From Pegoplata infirma (Eukaryota; Arthropoda; Insecta; Diptera; Anthomyiidae), in contig OY992536.1 of assembly GCA_963921195.1 (NCBI GenBank), forward strand, positions 323,843,038 to 323,907,037: a DNA stretch of 64,000 nt, written 5' to 3'. Shown piece after piece: positions 1 through 10,569 of this stretch. Below the pieces are notes generated by a model that was not told the DNA's origin, made no database searches, and saw only the letters and a program-made list of their open reading frames with translations. Position numbers and translations under genes: made by a program. Position 1 is the first letter of the stretch. Each line of letters starts with the position of its first letter.

Positions 1-735
1 AAATATTCGCGGTCAAAGTTATAAGTTCAAGGGTCACTAAGATGACCTTAAAAGTAAAAATTCAGAATTTCCCGTGTTTTAACCTCAATAATTCGAGAAA
101 TAAGCTATGTATGAACGTCATGTTGAATCCGTTAGATAGGTCTTTAAAACACCTTTCATTTAAAACCAATCTGACTATTGTCACTTTTGTAGAAATGTTA
201 AAAAAATAAAAAACTGGGAAAAACTCATTTTCTCCCCCATTTTATCAAAAATTGAACTGGTGCATTAGGTAGTTTTTTTTTGTAAAGTTAAAATAATAAC
301 TTTTAAAGGCTTTTTATAGATTGTAGTTAGTGTTTCCAAGCCGGTTAACCAAAAAACCGGTTTTTTGTCAAAAAAACCGGTTTGACAAAAACCCGGGTTT
401 CCGGTTTGGAAACACTAATTGCAATCAAAAAAACTTATTTTAAGTTTATTATTTCAATTTTACAAAAAAAACTACTAATGGATTCCCTTCGATTTTCTGT
501 AAAATGGGGGAAAAAATAAGTTTATCTTAGTTTTTTAATATTTCTACTAAAGTGACAAATGTCATTTTGGTTTTAAATTAAAGGTATTAAAAAGACCTAT
601 CTAACGGATTCATCATTACGTTCATATATTGCATATTTCTCAAATTATTAAGGTTGGAACACGGGAAATTCTGAATTTTTACTTTAAAGGTCATCTTAGT
701 GACCCTTGAAGTTATTATTTTGACCGCGAATATTT
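1..735. mobile_element. Foldback DNA element, about 325-bp arms
   Basis: The left arm begins at base 1 with AAATATTCGCGGTCA and is mirrored by TGACCGCGAATATTT ending at 735. The arms pair along roughly 1-325 and 410-735 with scattered mismatches. Because the left arm starts at the window edge, the true outer end and any target duplication cannot be seen. A second, smaller inverted-repeat element occupies the centre. No coding potential. The superfamily is not assigned. Confidence 0.8.
328..417. mobile_element. 90-bp hAT-type MITE at the centre of the first foldback
   Basis: The ends are TAGTGTTTCCAAGCCGG and CCGGTTTGGAAACACTA. The flanking octamers ATTGTAGT (320-327) and ATTGCAAT (418-425) differ by two transitions, which fits an aged 8-bp target duplication. 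The interior is a run of short CCGG-containing inverted repeats. Its midpoint (about 372) lies within a few bases of the midpoint of the host palindrome (about 368). Confidence 0.65.
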
Positions 736-985
736 TTTTTTAGGAGGCTAGCAATATTAAGAAGTATTATATCCGGTTTTGTTAAAAAAAGGCACCAGAG
801 AACAAAAAATAAAAAAAAATATGTTTCATAACCTCATTTTTTTGATAAAATCGATTTGAGCGAGTTGATCCCGACATTCCAAAAATCTGAAAAAAATATC
901 AAAAATCTTTTAGGCCATAAGAATTCATATTCCGCTTCAAGAGTTGCAAAAATCCAAAAAAAAGTTTTTTATGAAACGCCCTAAT
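736..985. other. AT-rich spacer, nothing recognised
   Basis: Low-complexity A/T sequence between two foldback elements. No open frame, RNA fold or repeat end is evident. Confidence 0.6.
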
Positions 986-1253
986 GTGTATATTAGAGTG
1001 TCCCTTATTTTGAAAATGTTGAGACGGTACCCGCTCATTTTTTTCCATTTGACTTAAAAATAACTCAGGAAAAATTTTACGCCCCTACTACCATGCCTTC
1101 CCTACGCGACAGGGCCTTAAAGAGCGGGGCCTTAAAAATAATTTTTGCATAGAAACCAAAAAATTTGTTTTTGATAAGGCTTTCAGCTCTTAAAGATTTT
1201 TGGAAAAAAAAATTAGAGCAGTTGGGGTCCTGCGGTAAAAAATTTTTAAAAAA

Positions 1254-1468
1254 TATTTTTTTTTTAGTTTTGACAAGCAACGGTTTTAGTTGTTATGTTG
1301 CTTTTAATGTTATATTCATAATATAATTCATATCTGTGACATCTTTACCCTTTTATAGAACACGATAAAGATGTCACGGATAGGAATAATATTTTTTTAT
1401 GAATATATATCATTAAAAGCAACACAGCAACTAAAACCGTTGCTTGTCAAAACTAAAAAAAAAAATCT
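1254..1468. repeat. Nested palindrome inside the 994-2929 element
   Basis: AGTTTTGACAAGCAACGG on the left is mirrored by CCGTTGCTTGTCAAAACT on the right. Closer to the centre, GACATCTTTA and TAAAGATGTC pair again. The flanking stretch GGCTTTCAGCTCT (about 1180) is also mirrored near 1490. No clear target duplication was found, so it may be part of the outer element rather than a separate insertion. Confidence 0.7.
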
Positions 1469-1554
1469 AAAAATTTGTATTTTTTAGAGCTGAAAGCCGT
1501 ATCCCACCAAAATCAAATGTTTTGTCGTGAATAAGCTAACCAAGTAATATAATA

Positions 1555-2747
1555 ACACTGCGTGACAAAACTAACCACTATTTTAGAAAACAAGAGGTAC
1601 GACCATCATTTCAATATATTTCGGACATACTGAATCGAATGGCGTACTCCGTTTTTCGATGTATGGTACAGTTTTCTTGTAAAATGTCATTAAAGATTGG
1701 CTGATTTTCAGCTGCTTTTTTAGCAAAAAAATTCCAAAGCTAATGATTTTTAAATTTTATGGCATGGAAAACAAAGATATAACTTGTAGCAATATTTCTT
1801 TTCATCTTAAGCCCTTAAATTCGCTAATTTCTTAATTTTTTTAAGTTTTCGCGAAATTAACCGCTAAATTGGTTTCTGATAGAAAACTTGCATTTTGTGG
1901 ATCATAAAGGCGTCCATGGCACTACGAATAGCGGACAAAAAACATCTATGTTATATGGACCATCACCATCGCGAAAAACCGTTTTTTTGTATATGGCAGC
2001 ATCACTTTAGGAGATGATTTGAGGATTCATCTTTTAGTATATAATGTGGGAACCTTAAACAGTGAACTGACCCAAAATTTGTCCAAAAAAGTTTTCATTT
2101 GCAAAAGTTATCTTAACAAAAACTATAATTATTGTATCGCAAACACTGAAATAATAGTTTTTGTTAAGATAACTTTTGCAAATGAAAACTTTTTTGGCCA
2201 AATTTTTGGTGAGTTAGTTTTTTAAGGTTACCACATTATACTATACTAAAAGATGGAGCCTTAAATCATCTCGTAAAGTGATGCTGGCATATACAAAAAA
2301 ACGGTTTTTCGCGATTTTCATAATGATGGTCCATATAAAATAGCTGTTTTTTGTCCACTATTCGTATTGATATGGATGCATTTTTGATTCATTAAAAGCA
2401 AGTTTTTTATCAAAGACCAATTTAGCTGTTTATTTCGCGAAAACCTTAAAAAATGAAGAAATTCGCGAATTTAAGGGCTTAAATTGAAAAGCTTTAAATT
2501 AAATTTGCATAAGAAATGTTGCTACAAGTCATATCTTTGTTTTCCATGTCATAAAATTTATAAACCATTTACTTTGCAATTTTTTTTTGTTAAAAAACTG
2601 GCTCGAAATCAGCAAATCTTTAACGACATTTTGCAAGAAAACTGTACCATACATCGAAAAACGAAGTACGCCATTCGAATCAGCATGTCCGAAATATAAA
2701 GAAATAATGGTCGTAACTCTTGTTTATTTTTTAGTGTTCCGCAGTGT
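1555..2747. mobile_element. Nested foldback, about 570-bp arms and short loop
   Basis: The ends are ACACTGCGTGACA and the mirror of a right end reading GTGTTCCGCAGTGT. The arms pair almost to the centre, where TTTTGTTAAGATAACTTTTG flanks a loop of about 25 bases near 2131-2155. The flanking octamers ATATAATA and AATTAATA are only partly alike, so the target duplication is uncertain. Short frames within it are chance products of the arms. Confidence 0.75.
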
Positions 2748-3045
2748 AATTAATAACAAAAAAATTTAAAAAAAATTTTTGGTTTGTATGTGAAAAATAA
2801 TTTTAAAGGCCCCGTCGGATAGGAAAGGCGTGGTTGTAGGGTCGTAAAATTTTTCCTGAGTTATTTTTATGTCAAATAGAAAAAATGAGCGGGTACCGTC
2901 TCAACATTTCCAAAATAAGGGACACTCTAGTGTATATGTTTGTGTGTGTAGTAATATGCATGAATGAAGTGAAAGATGAAGAATGTTAGAATAATAATTG
3001 AAAATTGCAACTTGTTTCACATGACTTCCGCAGGAACTTAACTTT

Positions 3046-3983
3046 ATATCGTGAACCTATATTCAAAATATGCCAACTCAAATTTGACGGAAATGAGTTT
3101 CCGATGGCAAATAGCTTCCCTATGTAATACCTATCTGCCATAAAAATTTCAGAGCAAAAAAATAATTTGTTGTCGTTTTACATCCATTTTTGTTATTCTG
3201 CTAACTCAAAGTACATATTTTTTTTGTGAAAATAAATGCCAGCTCCCATTGTAAATTTCCAAAAATTTTTCAAAAAATTTTTTAAAAAAAATTAGACCAC
3301 ATATCTTATTGCATTTGCCATGCTAAACACGAATCTTGTAAAGATTTTGATATCTAATGACTGGTTCTCGAGATATTGCCATTTTGAAAATATCGGTAAA
3401 TAGTGTTTGCAAAAAAAAAAAATGCTTATATTTATGTAACTTTCAAACTATTTATCAGATTGAAACATAATGAATGGGGCAAATAAAGTCAATGATATAA
3501 GTTTTAAAAATAGCTAGTTTGGAGTGACCCTATTGCAATACAGCGTGAGTTACAGAGTGCCAAAGTTAACCACCCTGAGATTAAAAGGCTTTCGGAGCTA
3601 GTAACTTTTAAAAATATGCAAAGATTTTTAATTTTTTGTTCAGTTTTTGCAATTACCGTACTAAGTATAACAAAAACCAAAAAAAAAAAAATTTTTAAAA
3701 ATTTTTCAAAAAAAAATTTATTTTTATTTTCCGACAAAATATGCCAACTCTAAAAAAATATTTGTTTTTTGATGTAGTAATAAATGCCATCTCTGAAAAA
3801 TACGCGAACAAGTGCAAAATATGAAAATTTTTGCATAGGTAAAAATTGTTTAGAATATTTAAACCATCTTGTGGAAGGTACATTGTTTATTTTTGCAATA
3901 ATATGCGAAATAACTAGTTTTTTAGCTCTCCTGAACAGTAAGCTTTTTCGAGTTGGCATTTATTGAATATAGTTCGACGATAT
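3046..3983. mobile_element. TIR element, copy 1 (inverted partner at window end)
   Basis: The termini ATATCGTGAACCTATATTCA and the mirror of TGAATATAGTTCGACGATAT form an inverted repeat of about 35 bp that continues into ATGCCAACTC. The interior has a second, internal ATGCCAACTC-type end near 3740, so the element may be composite. A diverged copy in the opposite orientation lies at 63086-64000. There is no open frame of note. The class is unknown. Confidence 0.75.
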
Positions 3984-4339
3984 TATTTTTATTTTGCTGT
4001 TGTTCTGTTGTTCTTGTGCTGTTTATTCACTTTCACAATATTTTTTTTTTGTTTTGTTCCTTAACAAGTTTAAAAAGTTTTCCATGTTTTTTGTGCTGAG
4101 TTGTTTTGTTTTATTTTTAGTTTTTATAAATTTTATAACAATTCAAATCTCTGAGTATACCTTGTAATTTTATTTCTTAGTTATTATTAACATGCAAATG
4201 CAGGTAAAAACGACAACTAACTACAGAGTCTTAAAAGACTTAATACAACATTTCTAACACTTTTCAATAAATTTTTACACACGACACTGACAAAATTGTG
4301 TTTAAGAAATAAGTATCCATAGGAATTAAACAACTAAAG
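3984..4339. other. AT-rich spacer, nothing recognised
   Basis: A/T-rich, T-tract-laden DNA without a repeat end or open frame that I can support. Confidence 0.55.
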
Positions 4340-4396
4340 GAAACAAGTTAAATTCGACTAGACGGAATCCTGATATACCGTCCGCAATGTAGTGTC
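4340..4396 (+). mobile_element. Mini-me-like end fragment
   Basis: AAACAAGTTAAATTCGAC followed by a GGAATC segment resembles the conserved AAACAAGT..GTTAAATTCGGC..GCCGAATC end seen in the full copies at 5771, 7264 and 20182. The remainder of the element is missing or too diverged to follow. Confidence 0.55.
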
Positions 4397-4469
4397 CAAC
4401 ACATGTTGATTACAATTTAATCTAATTGTAAGTAGAAAGCACATTTTAGTGCACTTAAAAACACAACTT

Positions 4470-4949
4470 TGTAAAATTACAACAAAAGTTTGTAACTTTT
4501 TTTGTCACCTCCTATTTGACAAGAAGTCTTTGTTATTTTACAAGCTTTTTACCAATAATTTTGTAATTTTACAAGGTTTTTACCAATAAAATTGTAATTT
4601 TAAAATTTTTTTGACACTATAAAATTTACAAGGAGGTTTCGTAACTTTTCTAGATTTTTTGCTACCTCCTATTGTACAAGTTTTTACCAATAATATTGTT
4701 ATCTTACAAGCTTTTTACCAATAAAATTATAAATTTACAGTTTTTTTGGCACAATAAAAATTACAAGGAATTCTCGTTAACTTTCTAGATTTTTTTTGTA
4801 AAATTATCTTGAGAATTTGTAAAATTACAAAACAAAATGTTAATTACGATTCAAATTTGTTTTTTTTTTAAACAAGAAAAACTGCCAAATATTGGTAAAA
4901 TGGGATTACGAGACTTTTCCTAGTAATTTGACAAGGTTATTTTTGTGTG
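4470..4949. repeat. Possible MITE with internal TTTTACCAATAA repeats
   Basis: The weak inverted ends ACACAACTTTGTAAAATTAC and the mirror of TTTGACAAGGTTATTTTTGT enclose about four diverged direct copies of a segment reading TTTTTACCAATAATTTTGTA followed by ATTTTACAAG. No target duplication was found, so the boundaries are approximate. Confidence 0.4.
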
Positions 4950-5084
4950 ACAATATTGAAAAAAAAATTGTAGCAGTTATTTTTTATACCCGAATTCCCC
5001 CCAAAATAATGGAAATTTAGGTCCCTATTACGGGAAAAATGAAAAAAAAAAATACTAAAAACCAGTTGCATTTTCAATACACAC

Positions 5085-5680
5085 TCAAAACAAAATCTCT
5101 TGCAAAAAATTAATTTAGAATAACAAATTGTTAGCAGATTTTTCTGTTGAAATGAATATTTTAGCAGAATTCCCTGAAAACAACAGAAATTTTGCAGAAC
5201 TTTTACTGATTCTTTTTGCTAAGTTTCCAAAGTGTTTGTTAACATTTTAAGCAGATTATTTTGCTAATTTACAGATATTTTTTGTTATATTTTCTTAATT
5301 ATTTTTTTAAATGTTGGACTCGCAAAAATAAAATTAAATGTCACTATCTTAAAATTAAAGTGGACAAATATAAATAGCTCCCGCTTATTTTTGCTATTTT
5401 GTCGGCTTGACAGTTTGTTTCTGCTTTTAAAGAAGAGAAGTTCTGCAGTTCATGCACACAAACGAAACAATACAAAATTGTTTTATTATAAGTAAGAATT
5501 TACATTTAAAATAAATTATTTTTCCAATCAGCAGAAAAAATACAGCCATTTTGAGCTGATATTAGCAGACACGGTTTGCTAAAAATCTGTCATTTTTGTC
5601 TAGGTGAAATCAGCAAAGAAATCTGTCAGGACAGCAGAGAAATCTGCTAAGACATTTCTAGAAAATTTTTGTGTTTAGCA
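5085..5680. repeat. Possible inverted-repeat element with AGCAGATT motifs
   Basis: TTAGCAGATTTTTCTG near the left end is mirrored by CAGAGAAATCTGCTAA near the right end. The outermost bases are related (ACACTCAAAACAAAAT and the mirror of AAAATTTTTGTGTTT). The motif AGCAGA recurs through the interior. No clear target duplication. Confidence 0.4.
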
Positions 5681-5770
5681 AATTTGGTTTCATGAAAAAA
5701 TTGTATCCAGGAAAATTGTAAAAAAAAACATTTTCGGGTCTTGAAAAATTCTTTCAAAATTAAAAAAAAA

Positions 5771-7172
5771 AAGTAGAAAAGTTAAATTCGACTTGGCCGA
5801 ATCTATGAATACCCACCACAATGCCCTTTCTAAGTAACAGTAAATTTTCTAAAGTAAAAAAAATAACATTTTTGATTAGAAATAATTTATTTTGTGCAAA
5901 AAAACCTTTTTTTTTAAGTAATTTTTAGAAAAAAAAATAATAACAAAATTTTTTTTTTTTGAGTGTAAATTTTTTTTTGAGTGTAACAGTTTTTTTCGAG
6001 TGTATTTTTTTTTTTCTTAGTTTAAAAATATTTTTGAGGGACAAAAATACGTTGCAAAATATTTTTTTGACTTACCAATGTTTTTAAAACATGTTTAACG
6101 GGTTTTCAACACGTTAATTTGAGGTGAAACTAATCTGAAATTCACGGTTTTGCTAATAACTTTTGAAACACTGGACCGATTTGGCTGAAATTCAATACGA
6201 ACTAGGCCAGGACAAATATATGTGCTAAGCTTCAGCATCCTCAGGATTGTCTTTCGAAAGTTAGCGTGCTTTTTATATAGCAAATTCACGAAAAACCATT
6301 GCCGAAATGCAACCTTTGGCTCATAACTTTTGAACCACTGGACCGATTGCAATATCATCAAACCAACCTGATCAGGTAAAAGCCCAACATATGTGCCAAA
6401 CTTCAGGAGCCTCCGTAAAGTCTTTCAAAAGTTAGCGTGTTTTCAACAGACAGACGGACGGACGGACATTGCTAGATCGTCTTAAATCGAGGATCATGAA
6501 TATATATATACTTCATGGGGTCCTAGACCAATATTTCAAGGTTTTACAAACGGAATGACAAACTTATATACATATACACAGAAAAAAATATGAAGGAAAC
6601 AAATTTGAGTAATCACTTGTTTAAATTTAAAAACAAAAATTGAGTAATTTTTTAATTGACGCAATTAAAAATTTACTCAAAAATTTTAAAAACAATTTAT
6701 TTACTTAAATTTAATAAAAATTTAATAGTTTTTTTATTTTTTTTTTAACTGTCATAGTTTTTTGAATTCTCGTTTAGTTTATAGTTTTTTGTGTATGTAT
6801 ATGAAAGTTTGTAATCGTCTTTTATAAATTTTCCTATGTCTTTGAGACATAAATATGTTTGGTAAAGTTTGAAAAAACAAGTTTTTTGTTTTTGTAAAAA
6901 AAATTTAAAACTTTTTTAAACTTTTAAAAAAATAAATAGATAAATTTTGAGTAAATTTTTAATTAAGTCAATTAAAAATTTACTAAAATTTTTTTTCAAA
7001 CATTTAATAAATTTTTATTTAAAATTTACTCAATACTATTAAATCGTTTACTGGTGCAAAATTGAGCAATTTTTTACTCAATAGTATTAAAAATTTACTC
7101 AAATATTTTTTTTTATTTTTTTCTGTGTACCCTCTATCTCCAAAGTGCACTCCACTGGAGTGGAGGGTATAA
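5771..7172 (-). mobile_element. Mini-me-like element interrupted by an ACACAG MITE
   Basis: Begins AAGTTAAATTCGACTTGGCC and ends in GAGTGGAGGGTATA. The body contains the recurrent phrases CATAACTTTTGAACCACTGG and CCGATTTGGCTGAAATTCA. These are followed by a short (GACR)n tract near 6451-6472, the segment ATATATATATACTT, and GGTCCTAGACCAATATTTC. These are the parts of dipteran mini-me elements, including both the GTCY-type and TA-type proto-microsatellites. The right tip is separated from the body by the MITE at 6577-7127. The strand is set by convention with the GTGGAGGGTATA end taken as 5'. Confidence 0.75.
6577..7127. mobile_element. ACACAG-ended MITE, copy A
   Basis: The ends are CACAGAAAAAAATATG and a TATTTTTTTCTGTG tail. 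The interior is rich in TTGAGTAA and TTACTCAA, so much of it can fold. It splits the CTTATATA..CCCTCTATC segment of the surrounding mini-me-like copy. A close relative is at 35654-36167. Flanks of the TATAC/GTAC type hint at a 4-5-bp duplication but are not exact. Confidence 0.7.
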
Positions 7173-7263
7173 AAAATTGATGAAAAAAAAATTGATAAAA
7201 AACTAAATTTGATGAAACAAAAAATATATTAAAAAAAAATTAATAAAAAAAATTAAAAAAAAA

Positions 7264-8884
7264 AACAAGTAAAAAAGTTAAATTCGGTCTTGCCGAATGT
7301 AGTGATACCCTCCAAAATTTCTAAAAGTTTATTGCAAATACTTTATTTAAAAGGAAATTACTTTTGACAAAAAAAATTTTGAAAAAAAATTGTACTTGTT
7401 TAAATACCATTTAGTGTTCAATTATGTTCACATAAGTCAACCAGCTGCTGAATGAAAGCATTTTGTATTTTTAGGTAATGTTGAATGTACTAAAATTTTT
7501 GAGGTGTCCTTACATTTTCGTTCATAACTTTTGAACCGCTGAACCGATCAAATGCAATACCAAACTTCTCGGGAGAACTTCCAATAAATATGTTAAGTTT
7601 CAATCATCTCCGTGTAATATTTTGGCCGTGCTTACCATTTCCACAGACAGACAGACGCATAGGCGTAGATAGCCCTGTCTGGGGGGGGCTTAGCCCCCCC
7701 CCCAGAATAATTTTAGCCCCCCCCCCAGAATTTTAATCATTCACAATTTTTTTTTTAATAACTTAATGATTAATTTTTTTATTTTTTTCATTAATTTTTG
7801 CAACACTAAATAATAATAATATGTAATGAGTCTTTAGGACTCGTAATGAATATTCAATAAGTCTTAAGGACTCGTAATGATTATTATATAAGATCTAATA
7901 GTTTTTCCCATTGAAAAATAGTCTGAATTAATGAAAAAAGTTTTTATATGAATCTGATGTTTTTGTCAGTAATAAAAACTTTACCGAATCTTAGGGTTTT
8001 ACCTTCAGGAAAACATTTTAACTTCTTTGAATTAAAAAAGTTTCTAAATTCTAAGGGGTTTTTTATAGACAAAAGTTATTGAAAGAAAGAATCTGAGAAT
8101 TTTGACTAATAATCATCAACTTTTGCAATCACCAGAACTTTTTCTTGAAAAAAATCATAGTAATCCAATGAGTTTACTATAGGAAAAACATTAAAAATCT
8201 TTCATTCTCAAAACATATCTAGTAGTTCTAAATTTCCGAAAAATCTACGGAATCAAAATTTAAAATATTAGACGCATGTTAAATTGAACGCTTCAGGAAT
8301 AGGCAAGGACTATTAAAGAAGACGTTCTACGCTGGAAAGTGGATGAATCCTCTGGAAATATACTCCCGCGGAGAGATATGGATGAATTCTTCTTAAGTTT
8401 TTCATTCGTAGTGGAGAAAAATATTTTGAATCCAATTAGAAAATTCAATCAGAATTTGTCAAAATCCACTAATACATTCTCAAATTGAATCAGAATTTAC
8501 CAATGCACGCTTCTAAAAATATTTTTTTGCGGACAAGGAGAAAAGAAAATAAACAAATATTTCTCCACGGGAACTCGCTTGCAAATTAGTGAATTCCTTT
8601 TTTGGAGGCTGGAAGCTCTTTAACACCCTTTGGGAATAGGTCAGTGTTTTTTCTATTAAAAAAAAAAAATACCAAAAAATTAAAAAAAATCTAGGGGGGG
8701 CTTTAGCCCCCCCCAGAAATGTTGGCTTCCTACGCCAATGGACAGACGGACATCGCTAGAATGGCTTAAAATCGATCGGGGATTATGAATATACTTTTTG
8801 GGGTCCCAGACCGATATTTCTATGAGTTACAAACAGAATGACAAACTTATATATACCCTCTATCACTAGAGTGGAGGGTATAAA
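7264..8884 (-). mobile_element. Mini-me-like element interrupted by a hAT-like element
   Basis: Begins AACAAGTAAAAAAGTTAAAT and ends TAGAGTGGAGGGTATA. The body has ACCGCTGAACCGATCAAATG and CTTCTCGGGAGAACTTCC. The GTCY-type tract at about 7644-7657 and 8741-8750 is split by an insertion. An inverted, closely matching copy lies at 13287-13858, including the same CTTCTCGGGAGAACTTCC segment in mirror form. Confidence 0.8.
7658..8740. mobile_element. 1.08-kb hAT-like element inserted in the GACA tract
   Basis: The ends CATAGGCGTAGATAGCC and the mirror of GGCTTCCTACGCCAATG are followed inward by a G7-8/C7-9 hairpin (GGGGGGGCTTAGCCCCCCC and its counterpart near 8700). The flanking octamers GACAGACG at 7650-7657 and 8741-8748 are identical, consistent with an 8-bp duplication, although the host tract is itself repetitive. 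The interior carries a short tandem repeat around GACTCGTAATGA near 7830-7880. No transposase frame. Confidence 0.75.
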
Positions 8885-10546
8885 AATTGGCGGAAAAAAA
8901 ATTTATGAAAAAAAATGTGGAAAAAAATTTTTATGAAAAAAAAAGTTGATAAAAAAAGTTTTGATGAAAATAGTTATGTTACGTTTTATTCACCAGCTGG
9001 TGAAAAACGTTTTTATTCTCCAGCTGGTCAATTATTATCTAAGTTATAAATCGAAGTTACAAAACTTTTTTGGTTTTAAGAAAATGAGAACAGTAATTCT
9101 TATTTTCTTTTTTTTAAGACGGTAGCTTATAAAGCAAAACTGAGGTGGCGTCCTGCATCGTTTTTAAAATTAGACACCAGTCTAACAACATTATCATGTT
9201 AAAACTAGAAAAACCACGATCAATTCAAAACAAAAACTCTTAAAATTTCTGGAAAAAATAACTAACTTTTAGAAAAATAAATAAAAAAATTATAGAAAAA
9301 TTAAGAAAATTTTAGAATAATTGAACAATGAAAAATTCAGAAAAAAAATAAAATAAGAAATCTTTAAACAAAAATACAGGAAAGTATAGAGGTATATTTG
9401 ATTTGCCACATTTAAGTTCATGTCATGCCAAAAATAATACATTCATTTAAACTCTGACTACAACTAACATGGGGTAGCGCAACAACTAAAAATAAAATAC
9501 ATCGTTGAAATAAAAACTACAATGTTTTTGGCCACCAGTCGGGGTTTCTTTTATATAATTGTTCACTTTAAAGTCATTATTTTTGCGTAAATACCATGAA
9601 TGTCTACAATTTACATAGTGTAAATTTGTGCAATTTAACACAAAGTTTAGCAGAAATTATGGTTATTAAAAATTACCTCTAAATGGGAAAACAACAACCA
9701 AAAAAAAGTGCAATTATTTCAGTATTTTCAAATAGCAACAAAGAACACTAGACAGGGAAATTCTGCTTTTTTACCATAAAATGTTTTACAAAATATTTAA
9801 TTGTTCCTTTTATATCATTATCCACTAAAACAACGTCATCATTATAAATATTTTGTAAATATTGTTTAAATGACCTTTTTAAACCTAAAATAGAAAAAAA
9901 AAAGGAAATGTCAAAAAAAAAAAAAAAACGGTTAACCCGGTTCACTTACATATTTTAAATGTTTTACTTCCGTTATTTAACGTTCATTTTCATTGTTTGG
10001 TGTGGATTTTATTCTGCCATCCATAGCCCAACATTATCATTATGGCCAACAACGTCATCATCATCATCATTGCTACTGCTGTCATCATCATCATCGTCAT
10101 AATAATAAAATGCGTTTTATGTTTAAAACATAAAAACATGTTAAAAATGGTTGAATTTCTTTGTTTGTTTGACCCCACTGCTGTTGCAGGAGTAATTGCA
10201 ATCCCCCCTTTTTTTCCTTATTGTTGAGATTTCCAATGACATGCATTGTTTGTGAAAAATATCAGTTTTTTTTGTTAGTTTAACAACATAAACCGACTAT
10301 TTTGTCGTTGGTGGTGGCATGTGGTCTATTTCAGTTCCTTGTGCTTGTTTTCACTACTGTCACCACTAACTGACTACAATAGAAATTATGTATGTGCTGT
10401 AAAATAATATGGAAAAGTGGAAAAAATAAATAACATAATTAGGAAAATGTTTCATAAATGTTTTATTTTATAGTTTTATGTATGGTGAACGAACAATTTT
10501 AAAGAATACACCATCCAACAGCCAATATTAAACATGAACATATGTG
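8885..10546. other. AT-rich region with simple repeats, no gene
   Basis: From 8885 to about 8990 the sequence is a run of degenerate GAAAAAAAATTTATGA-like units. At 9170-9204, TTAGACACCAGTCTAACAAC and the following bases are mirrored at 12743-12776. At about 10055-10110 there is an imperfect (ATC)n tract. Nothing coding is supported; the methionine- and isoleucine-rich frames here are translations of the trinucleotide tract. Confidence 0.6.
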
Positions 10547-10569
10547 TTAGGCTGGGTGAATATATGTAT

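Larger units (their letters stand above)
994..2929. mobile_element. hAT-type foldback element with 8-bp target duplication
   Basis: The terminal inverted repeats TAGAGTGTCCC and GGGACACTCTA are flanked by identical octamers GTGTATAT at 986-993 and 2930-2937. An 8-bp duplication with TAG-type ends indicates hAT-family mobilisation. The outer arms pair over about 994-1170 and 2772-2929, including a match between ACTTAAAAATAACTCAGG and its mirror near 2855. No transposase frame is present, so it is non-autonomous. Two further palindromes lie inside. Confidence 0.85.

Noticed and set aside
9990..10227. Methionine- and isoleucine-rich small proteins on both strands
   Set aside because: They translate an imperfect (ATC)n tract and have no other support.
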